Shown one piece after another: positions 1 through 11,703 of a stretch of DNA of 64,000 bases; position 1 is the stretch's first letter, and every line of letters begins with the position of its first letter. This stretch comes from Calliphora vicina. Lineage: Eukaryota > Arthropoda > Insecta > Diptera > Calliphoridae. Location: assembly GCF_958450345.1 (NCBI RefSeq), contig NC_088780.1, positions 155,850,726-155,914,725 on the forward strand. Direction: 5' to 3'. A program made the translations under genes and the position numbers. Under the pieces are notes generated by a model that worked only from the letters and a program-made list of their open reading frames with translations, ran no database searches and had not been told where the DNA came from.

Positions 1-270
1 GTTGTCAGAGAAAGCTATCGGTAATTGGACTGTCTATAAAATGTCTTTTTAACTAACTATTTGAGGTCAATTAGCACCCCTACATATAAAAATAATTAGT
101 TATATAGCTGATCAAGAAGCTTTTTAATACAAAAGGGTCAATTGAGCTCCTGCTGAATACATGCACGTGTTAAAATAACTAGTCATGTAGTTAGGTATGT
201 AACTAGTTGCTACCATAAATGATAGGTCAAATCACTAGTTAGGGACGGTCTCCTAGAACTGCTGGGAGCA
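1..270 (+). repeat. Right part of a CCCAGCAGTT-ended TIR element (family E)
   Basis: This stretch ends in aactgctggga near 262-272, which matches the right terminus of the complete copy at 5912-6496. Internal phrases such as gtctttttaact, tttgaggtca, tagcacccctacat and repeated aactagt/gtagct motifs are shared with that copy. The left end lies outside the window. No coding sequence was seen. The superfamily is unknown. Confidence 0.6.
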
Positions 271-467
271 TGTATATATATATATTTCTGTGAGTAGCAG
301 ACAATGTCAACACATAGTTAGGGGTTTAAAGTTTCTCAACACAAAAAAAAAATACTTTTAATTAAAACTCATAATTAGTAAAATGATTTAGTGTTGCAGG
401 CTTTAATTAAACCCCCAAAAAATCAAACTTTTAACAGCTCAACAAAAATCTGAAAGTTTAAGCAGCA

Positions 468-1176
468 TTTTTATACCCTACAGCACCATATTGAGGAGGG
501 TATAATGCGTTTGTGCAGATGTTTGTAACGCCCAAAAATATTTGTCTAACACCCACCTTAAAGTATCGATTTAGCGATGTCCGTCCGTCTGGCTGGCTGT
601 CCATGTAAACCTTGTGCGCAGAGTACAGATCGCAATTTTGAAGATATTTCGATCAAATTATGTACATATTATTTTTTCGGCCCAAGGACAAAGCCTATTG
701 AAACTGCCTGAAATCAGTCCATTATTTCACCAAGCCCCCATACAAATGTCCCCTCGAAATTGGACTTTATCGGTCATAAATGTTTAATTTATCTATGTAT
801 CTACACAAATTTCGCCCCAAATAAGTTTTATATATACAAAATTCATGTCACCAAATTTTGTTACGATCGGTCCATAATTAGTCATAGCTCCCATATAGAC
901 CCGCTTCCGAAAATCACTTTAACGTGCATAAATCGCTTAAAAATCTTGGTATACATACAATATTCAACATAGTTAACTTTAATATTGACATAAATCACAC
1001 GACCTAATTTCATGATGATCGGTCCATAATTGGTCATAGCTCCCATATAAGGCCCACTTCAGAAAATCACTCAAAAATATAAATTATTGAAAATTTAAAA
1101 GAAAAATGTTTTTGCTCTTTTACTTAGTGTAGGGTATTCTATGGTCGGCTTGACCGACCATACTTTCTTACTTGTT
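468..1176 (+). mobile_element. Mini-me/DINE-1-like element, family A, copy 1
   Basis: The 5' end is a hairpin (tttTATACCCTacagcacc...gagGGTATAat). A GTCY-rich core follows (gatgtccgtccgtctggctgg), then two diverged tandem modules around gatcggtccataatt and tcatagctcccatata. A 3' hairpin (ggtcggcttgaccgacc) precedes the terminal cttacttgtt. Six other copies or fragments lie in the window at 7680, 11702, 32034, 48984, 55984 and 63284. The GTCY core plus TATACCC end is the known design of dipteran mini-me/DINE-1 repeats. Open frames of about 70 codons recur on both strands across copies, but they follow repeat conservation and none resembles a protein family. This copy lacks the cttagaatcactttctgag segment seen in copy 3. 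Confidence 0.75.
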
Positions 1177-1724
1177 TTTATATAAAACAGAATAAACTTG
1201 AGGATTTTATGTGATTTTAATGCGGTTTTACTCTGTGGAAATGTTTTTTTTTTGAATTAAATGAAATTCTGTATTCATTTGGCGGCTACTGAAAATTCAA
1301 CAACCTTTTAAACTGATTATTTCTTTGTCGTTAAATACGAACACAACTGCAAACTATTTATAAACTTTTTCTCCAAAAACCACAAAAACCGCTTATTTTA
1401 GTAAATTTACTGTGTTTTTTTTTTCAGGGACATCTGCATTGAGAATTTTTGTGATTTTTTTTTGCTTGTCTGCTGAAAAAACTCAGCATAAAAATTAAAT
1501 TTGTGGTGACAGGAAAAAAAAAATAGTTTTTAAATTAATATGCTATGCTATACAATGAAATGTAATGAAAAAAAATATATAAAAATTATTAACTAGCATC
1601 AGTCACTGTTAGTTAAATATAACCTTTTTAATAATTTTTTATTTTTTTTTTAATTGTGTCTAAAAATAACTATTAATAAAGAAATTATAATTGAGCTAAA
1701 GCAGTGATGGGTACACATAGGTTG
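1177..1724. other. Unassigned AT-rich sequence
   Basis: I see no coding potential, RNA gene or recognised repeat here, only poly-A/T tracts. Confidence 0.4.
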
Positions 1725-2814
1725 GCTATGCGAACACAATCGGTTATTTGCCTGTAAACTACACGAATGTCAACAAAGTTCACACTATATAGTTTTGATG
1801 CATCATTCACGCAGAGAAAAAACATGGTTCGACATGGTTACGACAACTATACTATGTTCTATGTAATAATATATTGTTGTCGTAATCATATAATTGTTGT
1901 TTTAATTTAATTTCAACCATATTTTAGTTACTGTAAACGTTTATATTTTCATCACAATTATAAATATGAATATGGTTTTCGGACAACTAAATAATGATAA
2001 ATATGTAAACATATTATTATTATGTACAAACATTAAATGTTAAGTTTCTATACGCATAGTCATAATATGTTTAAGATGTAAACAGAATAATAATAAATGT
2101 AGTCATAATATGCTTAAGAAGCAAACAAAATATGTTTACTTTTAATAGTCTTTTTTCCCACCATTTGTGAGTGTTGGTGTTTGTCTAAGCTATGTTATTT
2201 TTACAAGTAAATTTTGAGTGTCTGTAATTCCCATTCGTTCTATAGTTTTATTTGTATATTATCTTTAACTTTCCTAGAGCGAATAACAATAAACTTCTGT
2301 AATTTATTAATAATATTTTAATTGGGAATTTAGTACAATAAAACTAAAACCTATTAAAATATAATTTTGTATTTTTAAAAATAAATTTTAATAATAACAT
2401 GATTACTTTGGATCATAATATGATTTAATTGGGTCATAAATATGATTACATTGTGTCATATTATGATTGAATTATATCATAATATGTTTATTTCAGAACA
2501 TGTTATGCTTGATTTATATCATAATATGATTATTTCAGAACATATTATGATATTTAATGATACAAATAATGATCATAATATGTTTTGGACTACAAGCATA
2601 AATCTGATCATAATATGTTGCTCTTAGTTTATGGTTACCACAACCATGTTTTTTCTCTGCGTGTGGTTACCTAAGTACAAATATGGTAAAATTGTTTAAT
2701 TCTATGGATAGATTTTTTAAAGTTTTTTTTTTCTAAAATTGGGTTTTTTTTTAGATGTTTCTCCACATAATTTTATGACAAATCAAAAAGGGTAAGTCCG
2801 ATATTATTGAATAA
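1725..2814 (+). repeat. Leader of the 360-bp satellite unit, split by an inserted element
   Basis: The two flanks of the TIR element at 1808-2663 (tttgatgcatcat on the left; tggttacctaagtacaaat on the right) are contiguous in the paralogue at 19925-19960. They are also contiguous, with more divergence, on the minus strand near 37735. All three lie immediately before satellite monomers in the same orientation. The leader therefore belongs to the repeat rather than to unique flanking DNA. Confidence 0.6.
1808..2663. mobile_element. Non-autonomous TIR element with CACGCAGAG ends
   Basis: The TIRs are a perfect 22-bp match starting cacgcagagaaaaaacatgg. The 856-bp body is non-coding and contains many copies of the palindromic core cataatatg/catattatg, especially 2405-2620. 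Two paralogous empty sites exist (19938 and about 37737); comparison gives no TSD longer than about 1 bp. Related ends lie at 24991-24999 and 62357-62441. The superfamily cannot be assigned from sequence alone. Confidence 0.75.
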
Positions 2815-5408
2815 AACTTAGAAAAGTTCAAATTTACATAACCTTTAATACGTTTATATACTATATAAAAATATATTTATTACGTGAAAATAGCTAATTA
2901 TTATGATTTAAAAAACTCATGAAAAATCGAAAACGGCAGAAATTTTTCAGATTTATTGCTTTATCACAAACCCACATATAATGACAATAAAATGACATAT
3001 CGAACATAAAAATCAATTTATTATTTTCGAATTTATTCACAATTAAATGAATTCGGTAATTTTCACAAAATTTTAGTTTTTTTGTTTGATATACATATAA
3101 TTGATTAATTAATGTTCTACTTTCGATTGATTGAATTTTGAAAACGTTTTCCTTATACTATGTACAAATTTTCACACATATATTTCAATCGGCTCAGTAG
3201 TTTCGGAGTTATAATAACAAATTTAAGCAAAAAATATATTTTTCACGTGAAAATAGCAATTTTTTGTTTTAAAAAAATCATGAAAAATCAAAACGCCAGA
3301 AATTGTTCAGATTTATTACTTTATTGCAAAGCCACATGTAATAGAAACAAAATGAGATATCGAACATAAAAATCGATGAATTCTTTTCGAATTTATTCAC
3401 AATTAAGTGAATTCGCTCATTTTCACAAAATTTTATTTTTTTGTTTGATATACATAAAATTGATTAATTAATGTTCTACTTTCGATTGATTGAATTTTGA
3501 AAACATTTTCCTATGCCATGTACAAATTTTCTCACATATATTGTGTTTTAATCGGCTCAGTAGTTTCGGAGTTATAATAACAGATTGAAGCAAAAAATAT
3601 ATTTTTCACGTGAAAATAGCAATTTTTTGTTTTAAAAATATCACGAAAAATCAAAACGTCAGAAATTGTTCAGATTTATTGCTTTATTGCAAAGCCACAT
3701 GTAATAGGAACAAAATGAGATATCGAACATAAAAATCGATGAATTCTTTTCGAATTTATTCAAAATAATTTTCACAAAATTTTAGTTTTTTTGTTTGATA
3801 TACATAAAATTGATTAATTAATGTTCTACTTTCGATTGATTGAATTTTGAAAACATTTTCCTCATGCTATGTACTAATTTTCACATATATATTGCGTTTC
3901 AATCAGCTCAGTAGCTTCGGAGTTATAATAACAATTTGAAGCAAAAAATATATTTTTTATATGAAAATAGCATTTCTTTTGTTTAAAAAAAAATCATGAA
4001 AAATCGAAAACGGCAGAAATTTTTCAGATTTATTGCTTTATCGCAAAACCACATGTAATAGGAACAAAATGAGATATTGGTCATAAAAATCGGTAGATTC
4101 TTTTTAATTTATTCACAATTAAGTGAATTCGCTCATTTTCACAAAATTTTATTTTTTTGTTTGATATACATAAAATTGATTAATTAATGTTCTACTTTTG
4201 ATTGATTGAATTTTGAAAACATTTTCCTCATACTATGTACAAATTTTCACACATATATTGTATTTCAATCGGCTCAGTAGTTTCCGAGTTATAATAATAA
4301 ATTGAAGCAAAAAATATATTTTTTACGTGAAAATAGCAATTTTTTTTGTTTTAAAAAAATCATGAAAAATCAAAACGCCAGAAATTGTTCAGATTTATTG
4401 CTTTATTGCAAAGCCACATGTAATATGAACCAAATGGGATCATAAAAATCGATGGATTCTTTTCGAATTTATTCACAATTAAGTGAATTCGCTCATTTTC
4501 ACAAAATTTTATTTTTTTGTTTGATATACATAAAATTGATTAATTAATGTTCTACTTTTGATTGATTGAATTTTGAAAACATTTTCTCCATCTTATGTAC
4601 AAATTTTCACATATGTATATATTGCATTTCAATCAGCTCAGTAGTTTCGGAGTTATAATAACAAAGTCAAGCAAAAAATATATTTTTTACTTGAAAATAG
4701 CATTTAAAAAATTCATGAAAAATCGAAAACGTTAGAAATTGGTCAGATTTATTGCTTTATCGCAAAGCCACATGTAATACGAACAAAGTGAGATATTGGT
4801 CATAAAAATCAGTAGATTCTTTTTGAATTTATTTACAATTAAGTGAATTCGCTCATTTTCACAAAATTTTACTTTTTTGTTTGATATACATAAAATTGAG
4901 TAGTTAATGTTCTACTTTCGACTGATTGAATTTTGAAAACATTTTTCCATCTTATGTACAAATTTTCACATATATACTGCGTTTTAATCGGCTCAGTATT
5001 TTCGGAGTTATAATAACAAATTGAAGCAAAAAATATATTTTTTACGTGAAAATAAATTTTGTTTTTTGTTTTAAAAAAATCATGAAAAATCAAAACGCCA
5101 GAAATTGTTCAGATTTATTACATTATTGCAAAGCCACATGTAATAGGAACAAAATGAGATATAGGGCATAAAAATCGATGGATTCATTTCGAATTTATTC
5201 ACAATTAAGTGAATTCGCAAATTTTCACATAATTTTAGTTTTTTTGTATGATATATATAAAATTGAGTAGTTAATGTTCTACTTTCGATTGATTGAATTT
5301 TGAAAACATTTTCCTCATGCTATGTACAAATTTTCACACATATATTGTATTTCAATCAGCTCAGTAGTTTCGGAGTTATAATAACAAATTGAAGCAAAAA
5401 TATATTTA
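2815..5408 (+). repeat. Satellite array 1, about 7 monomers of about 360 bp
   Basis: The anchor tcatgaaaaatc recurs at about 2918, 3278, 3641, 3994, 4360, 4713 and 5080. Each monomer carries conserved blocks such as gtgaattcgctcattttcac, cggctcagtagtttcggag and ttataataacaaattgaagc. From the fourth monomer two types alternate, one with cgaaaacg and ggtagattc, the other with caaaacgcc and cgatggattc. Spacing is 366/353/367 bp, so the homogenising unit is a dimer of about 720 bp. No coding function is apparent; short open frames are satellite-internal. Confidence 0.85.
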
Positions 5409-5911
5409 AAAAGCCTCTAAAATTTTTTTTTGATTTTGTTGCCCTGTGTTATTATACAATTATGAATGTTCAAGTCATTTTCTAAGGGGAATGGAAATCG
5501 GGCTTTCATATAAAAAATTAATTTTAATTTTCAGAAATTACTTTTGCCTTCAACCAATAAACTTTATTTAATTAATACGCCATAAACACAATTTGCTACC
5601 GCATGCAAATTTAAATTTGTGTGCAGGTATGAGTGTGAAAAAATTTTATATTACTTGATCATACGTATGTAAACCTAACACAAGTGCTAGTTATTTCTGC
5701 ACCTGTGTGTTTTTTGTGGTAAATTCAGCCAACCAACAATTCATCCATAATTCATGGAAAAAAAACATAAAATGTCGCAATTAAAAAAGAGTAATGAGAA
5801 TTATTACGTTTAATTACAACATCATACCTTTACGTTAAAAAAAAATAAATTTCAAAAAATAATTATGAATAAATAAAATCGGGAAAAAAGTGGGAAAAGA
5901 GAAAAAAAAAA
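5409..5911. other. Unassigned AT-rich sequence
   Basis: Nothing recognisable between the satellite end and the family E element. Confidence 0.4.
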
Positions 5912-6496
5912 CCCAGCAGTTAAGCAAGTAGTCAATGTATTGTTTATAGTGAGTAATTATCACTAATTTCTGATCACTTGCCTAACTCCAATTTATATAT
6001 TTTGGGTTATTTGGCACTTATAAGCTCCTTGTAGTGCAGAGAGAAGACAATTGGTTACTTTATACATCCCATGTAATCTAGTGTGAAGTCAATCGTCACT
6101 TAAGTGTCTCTAGGTAATCTAGAGTGTAGTCACTTTAAACGTTTATTATACGAAAAAAGATAGAGGGTATGTTAAGTTTGTCATTCCGTAAGACATTCAT
6201 ATTCTGGATCATCATAAGATGATCTAATGTAACCTAAAGATCTCTATGTAACCTAAGAGATGTCTTTTTAACTGAGTATTTGAGGTCATTTAGCACCCAT
6301 ACATGTTAAAATATCTAGTTATGTAGCTGATCAAGTAACCAGTTAGGTAGCTAGTAAGGTAACTGATTCTATGTAACCGGTATGTGAATACAATGTATTG
6401 ACTACTGGGGACCAGTAGTCACGTAACTACTTATGTATGTAGTTGTCATCTTAACTGATATTTCAAGTAACCAGTTTATCACCATGAACTGCTGGG
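5912..6496. mobile_element. 585-bp TIR element with CCCAGCAGTT ends (family E)
   Basis: The left end cccagcagtt and right end aactgctggg form 10-bp perfect TIRs. The body is non-coding and rich in short repeats of gtaacc/agttatgtagct. A fragment resembling family C (tttgtcattccgtaagaca through tcatcataagatgatct) sits at about 6165-6225 inside it. Related fragments are at 1-270 and 29095-29480. No clear TSD was seen because the left flank is poly-A. Superfamily unknown. Confidence 0.6.
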
Positions 6497-7117
6497 AAAT
6501 CTCAAGCACCACACCATATATTGGTTTTGAGCAAATGAAAACAATTTTCTTGTTTTCCTGTAACTCAAACCTTTGGCATTATACTGACATATTTACATGT
6601 TAAAAAATCTGTATTTAACCATATAATACTATTACTTTGCAGTTAATGTGTCATTAAATGAGTTGGGTTTTCTTTACAATTCCGCTTAGTTGTTGCCTGC
6701 TGCATGTGTCTGTATTTGCTTTTGTTTTCCATGGCTGTGAGTGTTTAAATATTTTGATATTGTTTTTTAAGAAAAATTCACTAAAATTAATGAATAACAG
6801 AATTTTCATGTTATGTTGTTAAATGTAAAAGTAATGTGGGCGAATGTGATTCTTGTTTTTACTTTTTAACTTTAGCAATGAATATAACAGAAATTTGTCG
6901 CTTTAAATGTACATATATGATGTCATTTCAAAGTTATCTCAGAAGAAAATTACTTCAAAATTGACTTTACCGCAGAGGAATGCAATTAGCGCTGAATGTT
7001 TCCCTTGCATACATTGTATAGGAAACATGTGGCCGTGTTAATTTATTACAAGTATTTTGTAAAGGGTCTTTCATTAAGCGCTTTCTATCTTTAGATTTCA
7101 ATAAAACAAAGTGTGTG
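6497..7117. other. Unassigned sequence
   Basis: No gene, RNA or repeat was recognised. Confidence 0.4.
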
Positions 7118-7600
7118 TTAGATATCATCGATATTTTTTATTCGTTTGAAATGACTTTCGATGCCATTATGTATGGAATATAACACCATGCAAATGTGGA
7201 CCGCAGTTTCGCTGGGTGGCGCACATTCCAAATTTCGTAAATCTGGCTGAATTTGGCTAATGGCATGGGTTATGTTGGCTTTGAGGTCCGCTGTGATTTG
7301 TGGCTTATTCGCATAGTCCTGCGACTTAAAAAAAAACCCCTCAAGAATAAGTCTAATGACCCCGTCGCAAGTTTTGGTGGTCAGTTCACAACATTTCCAC
7401 ATGAGAGGACCATGCCCTCACATCGATCTGGTTGAATGTCCAATGTGGCATTAGCTGGGTGGCGCATAGCGCCCTCATGTTGAAAGCACATGACGTTGGT
7501 GTCCATATTATCCAATTCTTCGCGTAGGAGGCGAAGCGCGTTGATCGTCGGTTGAACATAACTCCCATTTTGAAAAAAAAATTTTATCATTTGCACGTGT
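7118..7600 (-). pseudogene. Broken Tc1/mariner-like transposase fragment
   Basis: Reading the minus strand, an N-terminal-like piece (FFFQNGSYVQPTINALRLLRE) joins directly to C-terminal pieces. These include FQHEGAMRHPANATLDI, which resembles the FQQDGAxxHxAxxT stretch around the second catalytic Asp (here the D is E), and YANKPQITADLKANI...IQPDLR, typical of the C-terminus of insect IS630/Tc1-mariner transposases. The middle of the gene is deleted, and the frames at 7118-7402 and 7381-7596 are shifted relative to each other. It is a dead internal-deletion derivative. The family call rests on motif recall. Confidence 0.65.
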
Positions 7601-7679
7601 TTTTAAACGCTTTATTCGTTCATGGTGATTTTGTAAAACAAACTGAATAATTGACAGCCAATTCTAAAGATGTAGCTTC

Positions 7680-8416
7680 AACAAGTAAGATAGTATGGTC
7701 GGTCAAGTCCGACCTACCTACACTTAGTAAATGAGCAAAAACATTTTTCTTTTAAAATATCAATCATTTATATTCGAGAGTGATTTTCGGAAGTGGGCGT
7801 TATATGGATGCTATGACCAATTATGGACCGATCACCATGAAATTAGGTCGTGTGATTTGTGTCTATATGAAAGTTATTTATGTTGAATTTTGTGTGTATA
7901 CCAACATATTTAAGAGATTTATGCACGTTAAAGTGATTTTTGGAAGCGGGTCTATATGGGAGCTATGAATAATTATGGACCGATCGTAACAAAATTTGGT
8001 GACATGAATTTTGTGTATATAAAACTTATTTGGAGCAGAATTTGTGGAGATACATATATAAATTAAAAATTTATGATCGATAAAGTCCAATTTCTTGAGG
8101 ACATTTGTATGGGGGTTACGTGAAATAATGGACCGATTTCAGCCAGTTTCAACAGGCTTGGTCCTTGGGCCGAAAAAATAATATGTAACACATTTGATCG
8201 AAATATCTTAAAAATTGCGACCTGTATTTTGCGCACAAGGTTTACATAGCCAGACAACTAGCCAGACGGACGGACATCGTTTAGTCGACTCAGGAAGTGA
8301 TTCTAAGTCGATCGGTATACTTTAACCCACCTTAAAGTAGACTAATATTTTTGGGCGTTACAAACATCTGCACAAACGCATTATACCCTCCCCACTATGG
8401 TGGTGTAGGGTATAAC
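7680..8416 (-). mobile_element. Mini-me/DINE-1-like element, family A, copy 2
   Basis: Reverse-orientation copy: it begins aacaagtaagatagtatggtcgg, with the hairpin ggtcggtcaagtccgacc, and ends in the TATACCC hairpin (ccctccccactatggtggtgtagggtata). It retains the core (agccagacggacggacatcg) and both gatcggtccataatt modules. Confidence 0.75.
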
Positions 8417-9195
8417 AATATCAACTGTCAAAATTCGGAAGTCCCTATTGGAAGACCCTTTACTTATGTATGCGGGTATGCAGAGAAGGAAAGTAATTAA
8501 TAATTACACCAGATGCTTTAAAAACGGATATAACGGCATCAAATTCAACTGAAGTTCCCTGCATGTTGTGAGGCAAAATCTCTGGCTGAATCTATCAGCG
8601 ATCGAAGATATCCTTTCGATTATCCTTTTCATGATTTTCAAGATGATGGAAGATCTAAAGTCATTCCGTATAGTATGGAAGGTCTTTCCTCATCCTTAAG
8701 GATGACAAAGATTGTACTCCTGGTCGATAACTCCAGTATGTGAGACTATGCTAAACAGCCGGAATATATTACAGTCAGGGTATGATCGGATGCAAATTCC
8801 TTAGGAGATTTTCCGGAACAAGCTCCCTCAAGAGTCTTGACCGAAAATTGATTTATTCCATGAACTACATTCTTGTACCAAAAAATGTTGATCATTTTTA
8901 AAGCAATCTAATTTTCTACACCCCCTGGGAGAAAAAGGTAGGAATCAAAGATCAGCAAAGTTCAACACCACTACACCAAATACACAGAGGGCGTTGTTTC
9001 TAGGCAACAACAGATGGCAGCACCATTATCCTGGACCAGCTACAGTAGACCAATCATCTACTTAGCTTCAACAACAGCCGATTAATGAAACTGACACAAG
9101 GCAATAATAACAATAGATTGGATCCTTATGGCAACATCATACATGTATCCGAGGACCCGCTACAGCAAAAAGTCAATTTTTCAAACACTTAATTT
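8417..9195. repeat. Unassigned segment ending in a direct repeat of 9950-10050
   Basis: Nothing was recognised in 8417-9040. The part at about 9041-9165 (gaccaatcatcta, caacaacagccg, ggcaacatc...tacatg) recurs in the same orientation at about 9950-10050, on the other side of the left fold-back arm. The copies are clearly diverged. No protein could be assigned. Confidence 0.5.
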
Positions 9196-11703
9196 CAAAA
9201 ATTAAATGATGCAGTTTTGTAGATAAATGTTTAAAGATGAAATGTACACTGATAGTTTTAAGAAATATTTTTTTTTTTTTTTAAAATTTAAGTAAAGTCC
9301 ATACTTATATTTTCAAGCAATTCAGTGGTTTATTTATGTATAATTTTCCTAATAATACCATTTAACTTTAACATATTTGAAAAATATAGCATTTCTCCAT
9401 AAATACAAAAAAAAATTATGGGGATATCATAAACCGTTATGAAGATATGGCCATATTTATAAGCCTCTAAAAATTATTTTATTTTTGATTTTCCATGGAG
9501 AAAAAAAAATGTTGCCCCACTTTCCCCCAAGCTGTTTTTATAATAAAATGAAAGGTGGGATTGTCTTGTTTCGTTTATAAGAAAAAATAGTTTTCGGAAC
9601 AGGATGAAAACTTCACATTTTTTGTCGAATAATAAACGAAATATCAAAAAAATTGTTATCTATGTATCGGTTTCGTGGGCGGTGGGCGTGACCGATTTAA
9701 TTGAAACTCGGCATGCGTTCCTTTTTTGTATCAATAAATGTATGTACCACTTTTGCTTGGATATAAACAATTTTATGCGAACAAATCAATTTGGATTGTA
9801 TGGGCAGTGGGCGTTGGGCGTGGTCGATTTTGATAAAATTTAATTTTTTTCTTAGTTTGGTCCATATAATAATCGGTACCAAATTTCAGCGCTCTACGAC
9901 CACTCCTTATAATTTTTGGAAAAAAATGTATGAAGCCATCCCTCTGTGCAGCAGACCAATCATCTAATAAGCTGGAACAACAACCGTTTAAACTGATACA
10001 AAAGGAAAATAACAATGGATCTAATGGCAACATCGTACATGGAGACGCACGATACTCCAATAATTAAGACAGTGCAATCTTTATGGGAAATACGCTAAAA
10101 ACAACTGCAACAATTCGTATAAGATGGAGATGCTTTGTGGAAGCCAATATGCCTCCAATGGAGAACAAAAAATGTCTACTAGTTCTAAATGAGTATGAAT
10201 CCAACTTAAACATTTTATTTTAAAATTTCAAGTGGGCATGACACTTCCCATAAAAAGTAAATTGTTATTATGGAATATCTGATGAATCTGGTGAACTATA
10301 ATTGTGAAAGCTGCAAAACTTCGCGGAATTTACTTCGGTACCATTGTGCGCTTCTTGGCTGAAAATGGGCGGAATTTGAAAATGGCACCATGCATGAAGT
10401 TTAACCAAAAATGAGATGGATCGGAACAGGGGGTATGGAACCTCCCATACAAAGTAAATAGTTAGTTTCGAATATCTGTAGAACTATAGTTGTGGAAGTC
10501 TTAAAATTTCGCTCAAAGTTTGTCTAAAATTGGGCGTTATTGTATTAGTGGGCATGGCACCTCCCATACAATATCCGAAGAACTATAATCGTAAAAGAAT
10601 TTAAACTTTGTACAAATTAATATCTTATCACTTTATGGAGTTTGGCTGAAAATTCACGGTATTGTATTTGTGGGCGTGGCACCTATTATCTAAAGTAAAT
10701 AGTTATTTTGCAATGTCTCAGGAACTATAATTGTGAAAGTTTTCTTACTTTATATGAATCAATTTCGTATCACTGCATGACGTTTAACGATAAAATGGGA
10801 GGGATTGGTACAGAGGGTACCAACTCCCATACAAAGTAAAGAGTTATTTCTAAATATCTGGAGTACTATAATTACCAGATTATTCAAACTTATTTTTTTA
10901 ACTTTTTATTTCAATACGATGCACAGAGTGATGGATGGCTTCATACATTTTTTGGCAAAAATTATAAGGAGTGGTCATAGAGCGCTGAAATTTGGCACCG
11001 AGAATTATATGAACCAAACTAAGACAAAAAATAAAATTTTATCAAAATCGACCACGCCCAACGCCCACTGCCCAAACAGTCCAAATCGATTTTTTCGCAT
11101 AAAATTTTTCCTATCCAAGTAAAAGCCTAGAAATTTGGTACATATATTTTGAAACAAAAGAAGAACGCATGCCTAGTTTCAATAACATCGGTCACGCCCA
11201 CCGCCCACGAATCCCATACATAGATAAGATTTTTTTTAATATTTCGTTTATTATTCGACAAAAAATTATAAGTTTTCATCCTGTTCCGAAAACTATTTTT
11301 TTTAATCGAAACAACACACTCCCAACTTTCATTTTATTAAAAAAAGCTTGGGGGAAAGTGGGGCTACATTTTTTTCCATGGAAAATCAAAAATAAATCAA
11401 TTTTTAGAGACTTATAGATTTGGGCATATCTTCTTAACGGTTTATGATATCACCATATTTTTTTTTTTTTTAATTTATGAAGAAATGTTATATTTTTCAA
11501 ATATGTTAAAGTTAAATGGTATTATTAGGAAAATTATACATATATAAACGCACTGAATTGCGCGAAAATATAAGTAAATTTTTGCTTAACACCCTTGCAT
11601 GGACTTCACTTAAATTTTTTAAAAATAAAATAAAATTTTTCTTAAAACTATAAGTGTACATTTCATCTTTAAACATTTCTCTACAAAACTGCATCATTTG
11701 ATT
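9196..11703. repeat. Long fold-back (inverted repeat), arms about 760 bp, loop about 970 bp
   Basis: The arm at 9196-9950 is the diverged reverse complement of 10921-11703. Matching landmarks include aaatgatgcagttttgtaga / tctacaaaactgcatcattt, the attattaggaaaattata block, gttccgaaaactatttttt, the Drosophila-like gtgggcg motifs, and tgaagccatccctctgtgca / gcacagagtgatggatggctt. Arms show many substitutions and small indels, so this is not an assembly mirror. Open frames in the arms are unrecognised. The right arm abuts a family A copy at 11702. Confidence 0.85.
10240..10880 (+). repeat. Degenerate tandem modules in the fold-back loop
   Basis: The phrase gggc(g/a)tggcacctcccatacaa, followed by agtaaatagtta and tatctgaagaactataattgtgaaag, repeats about four to five times with spacing of roughly 110-170 bp. 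No protein homology was recognised. Confidence 0.6.

Noticed and set aside
2815..5408. CRISPR-like reading of the regular repeats
   Set aside because: Eukaryotic context, 360-bp units without distinct spacers, and no cas genes.
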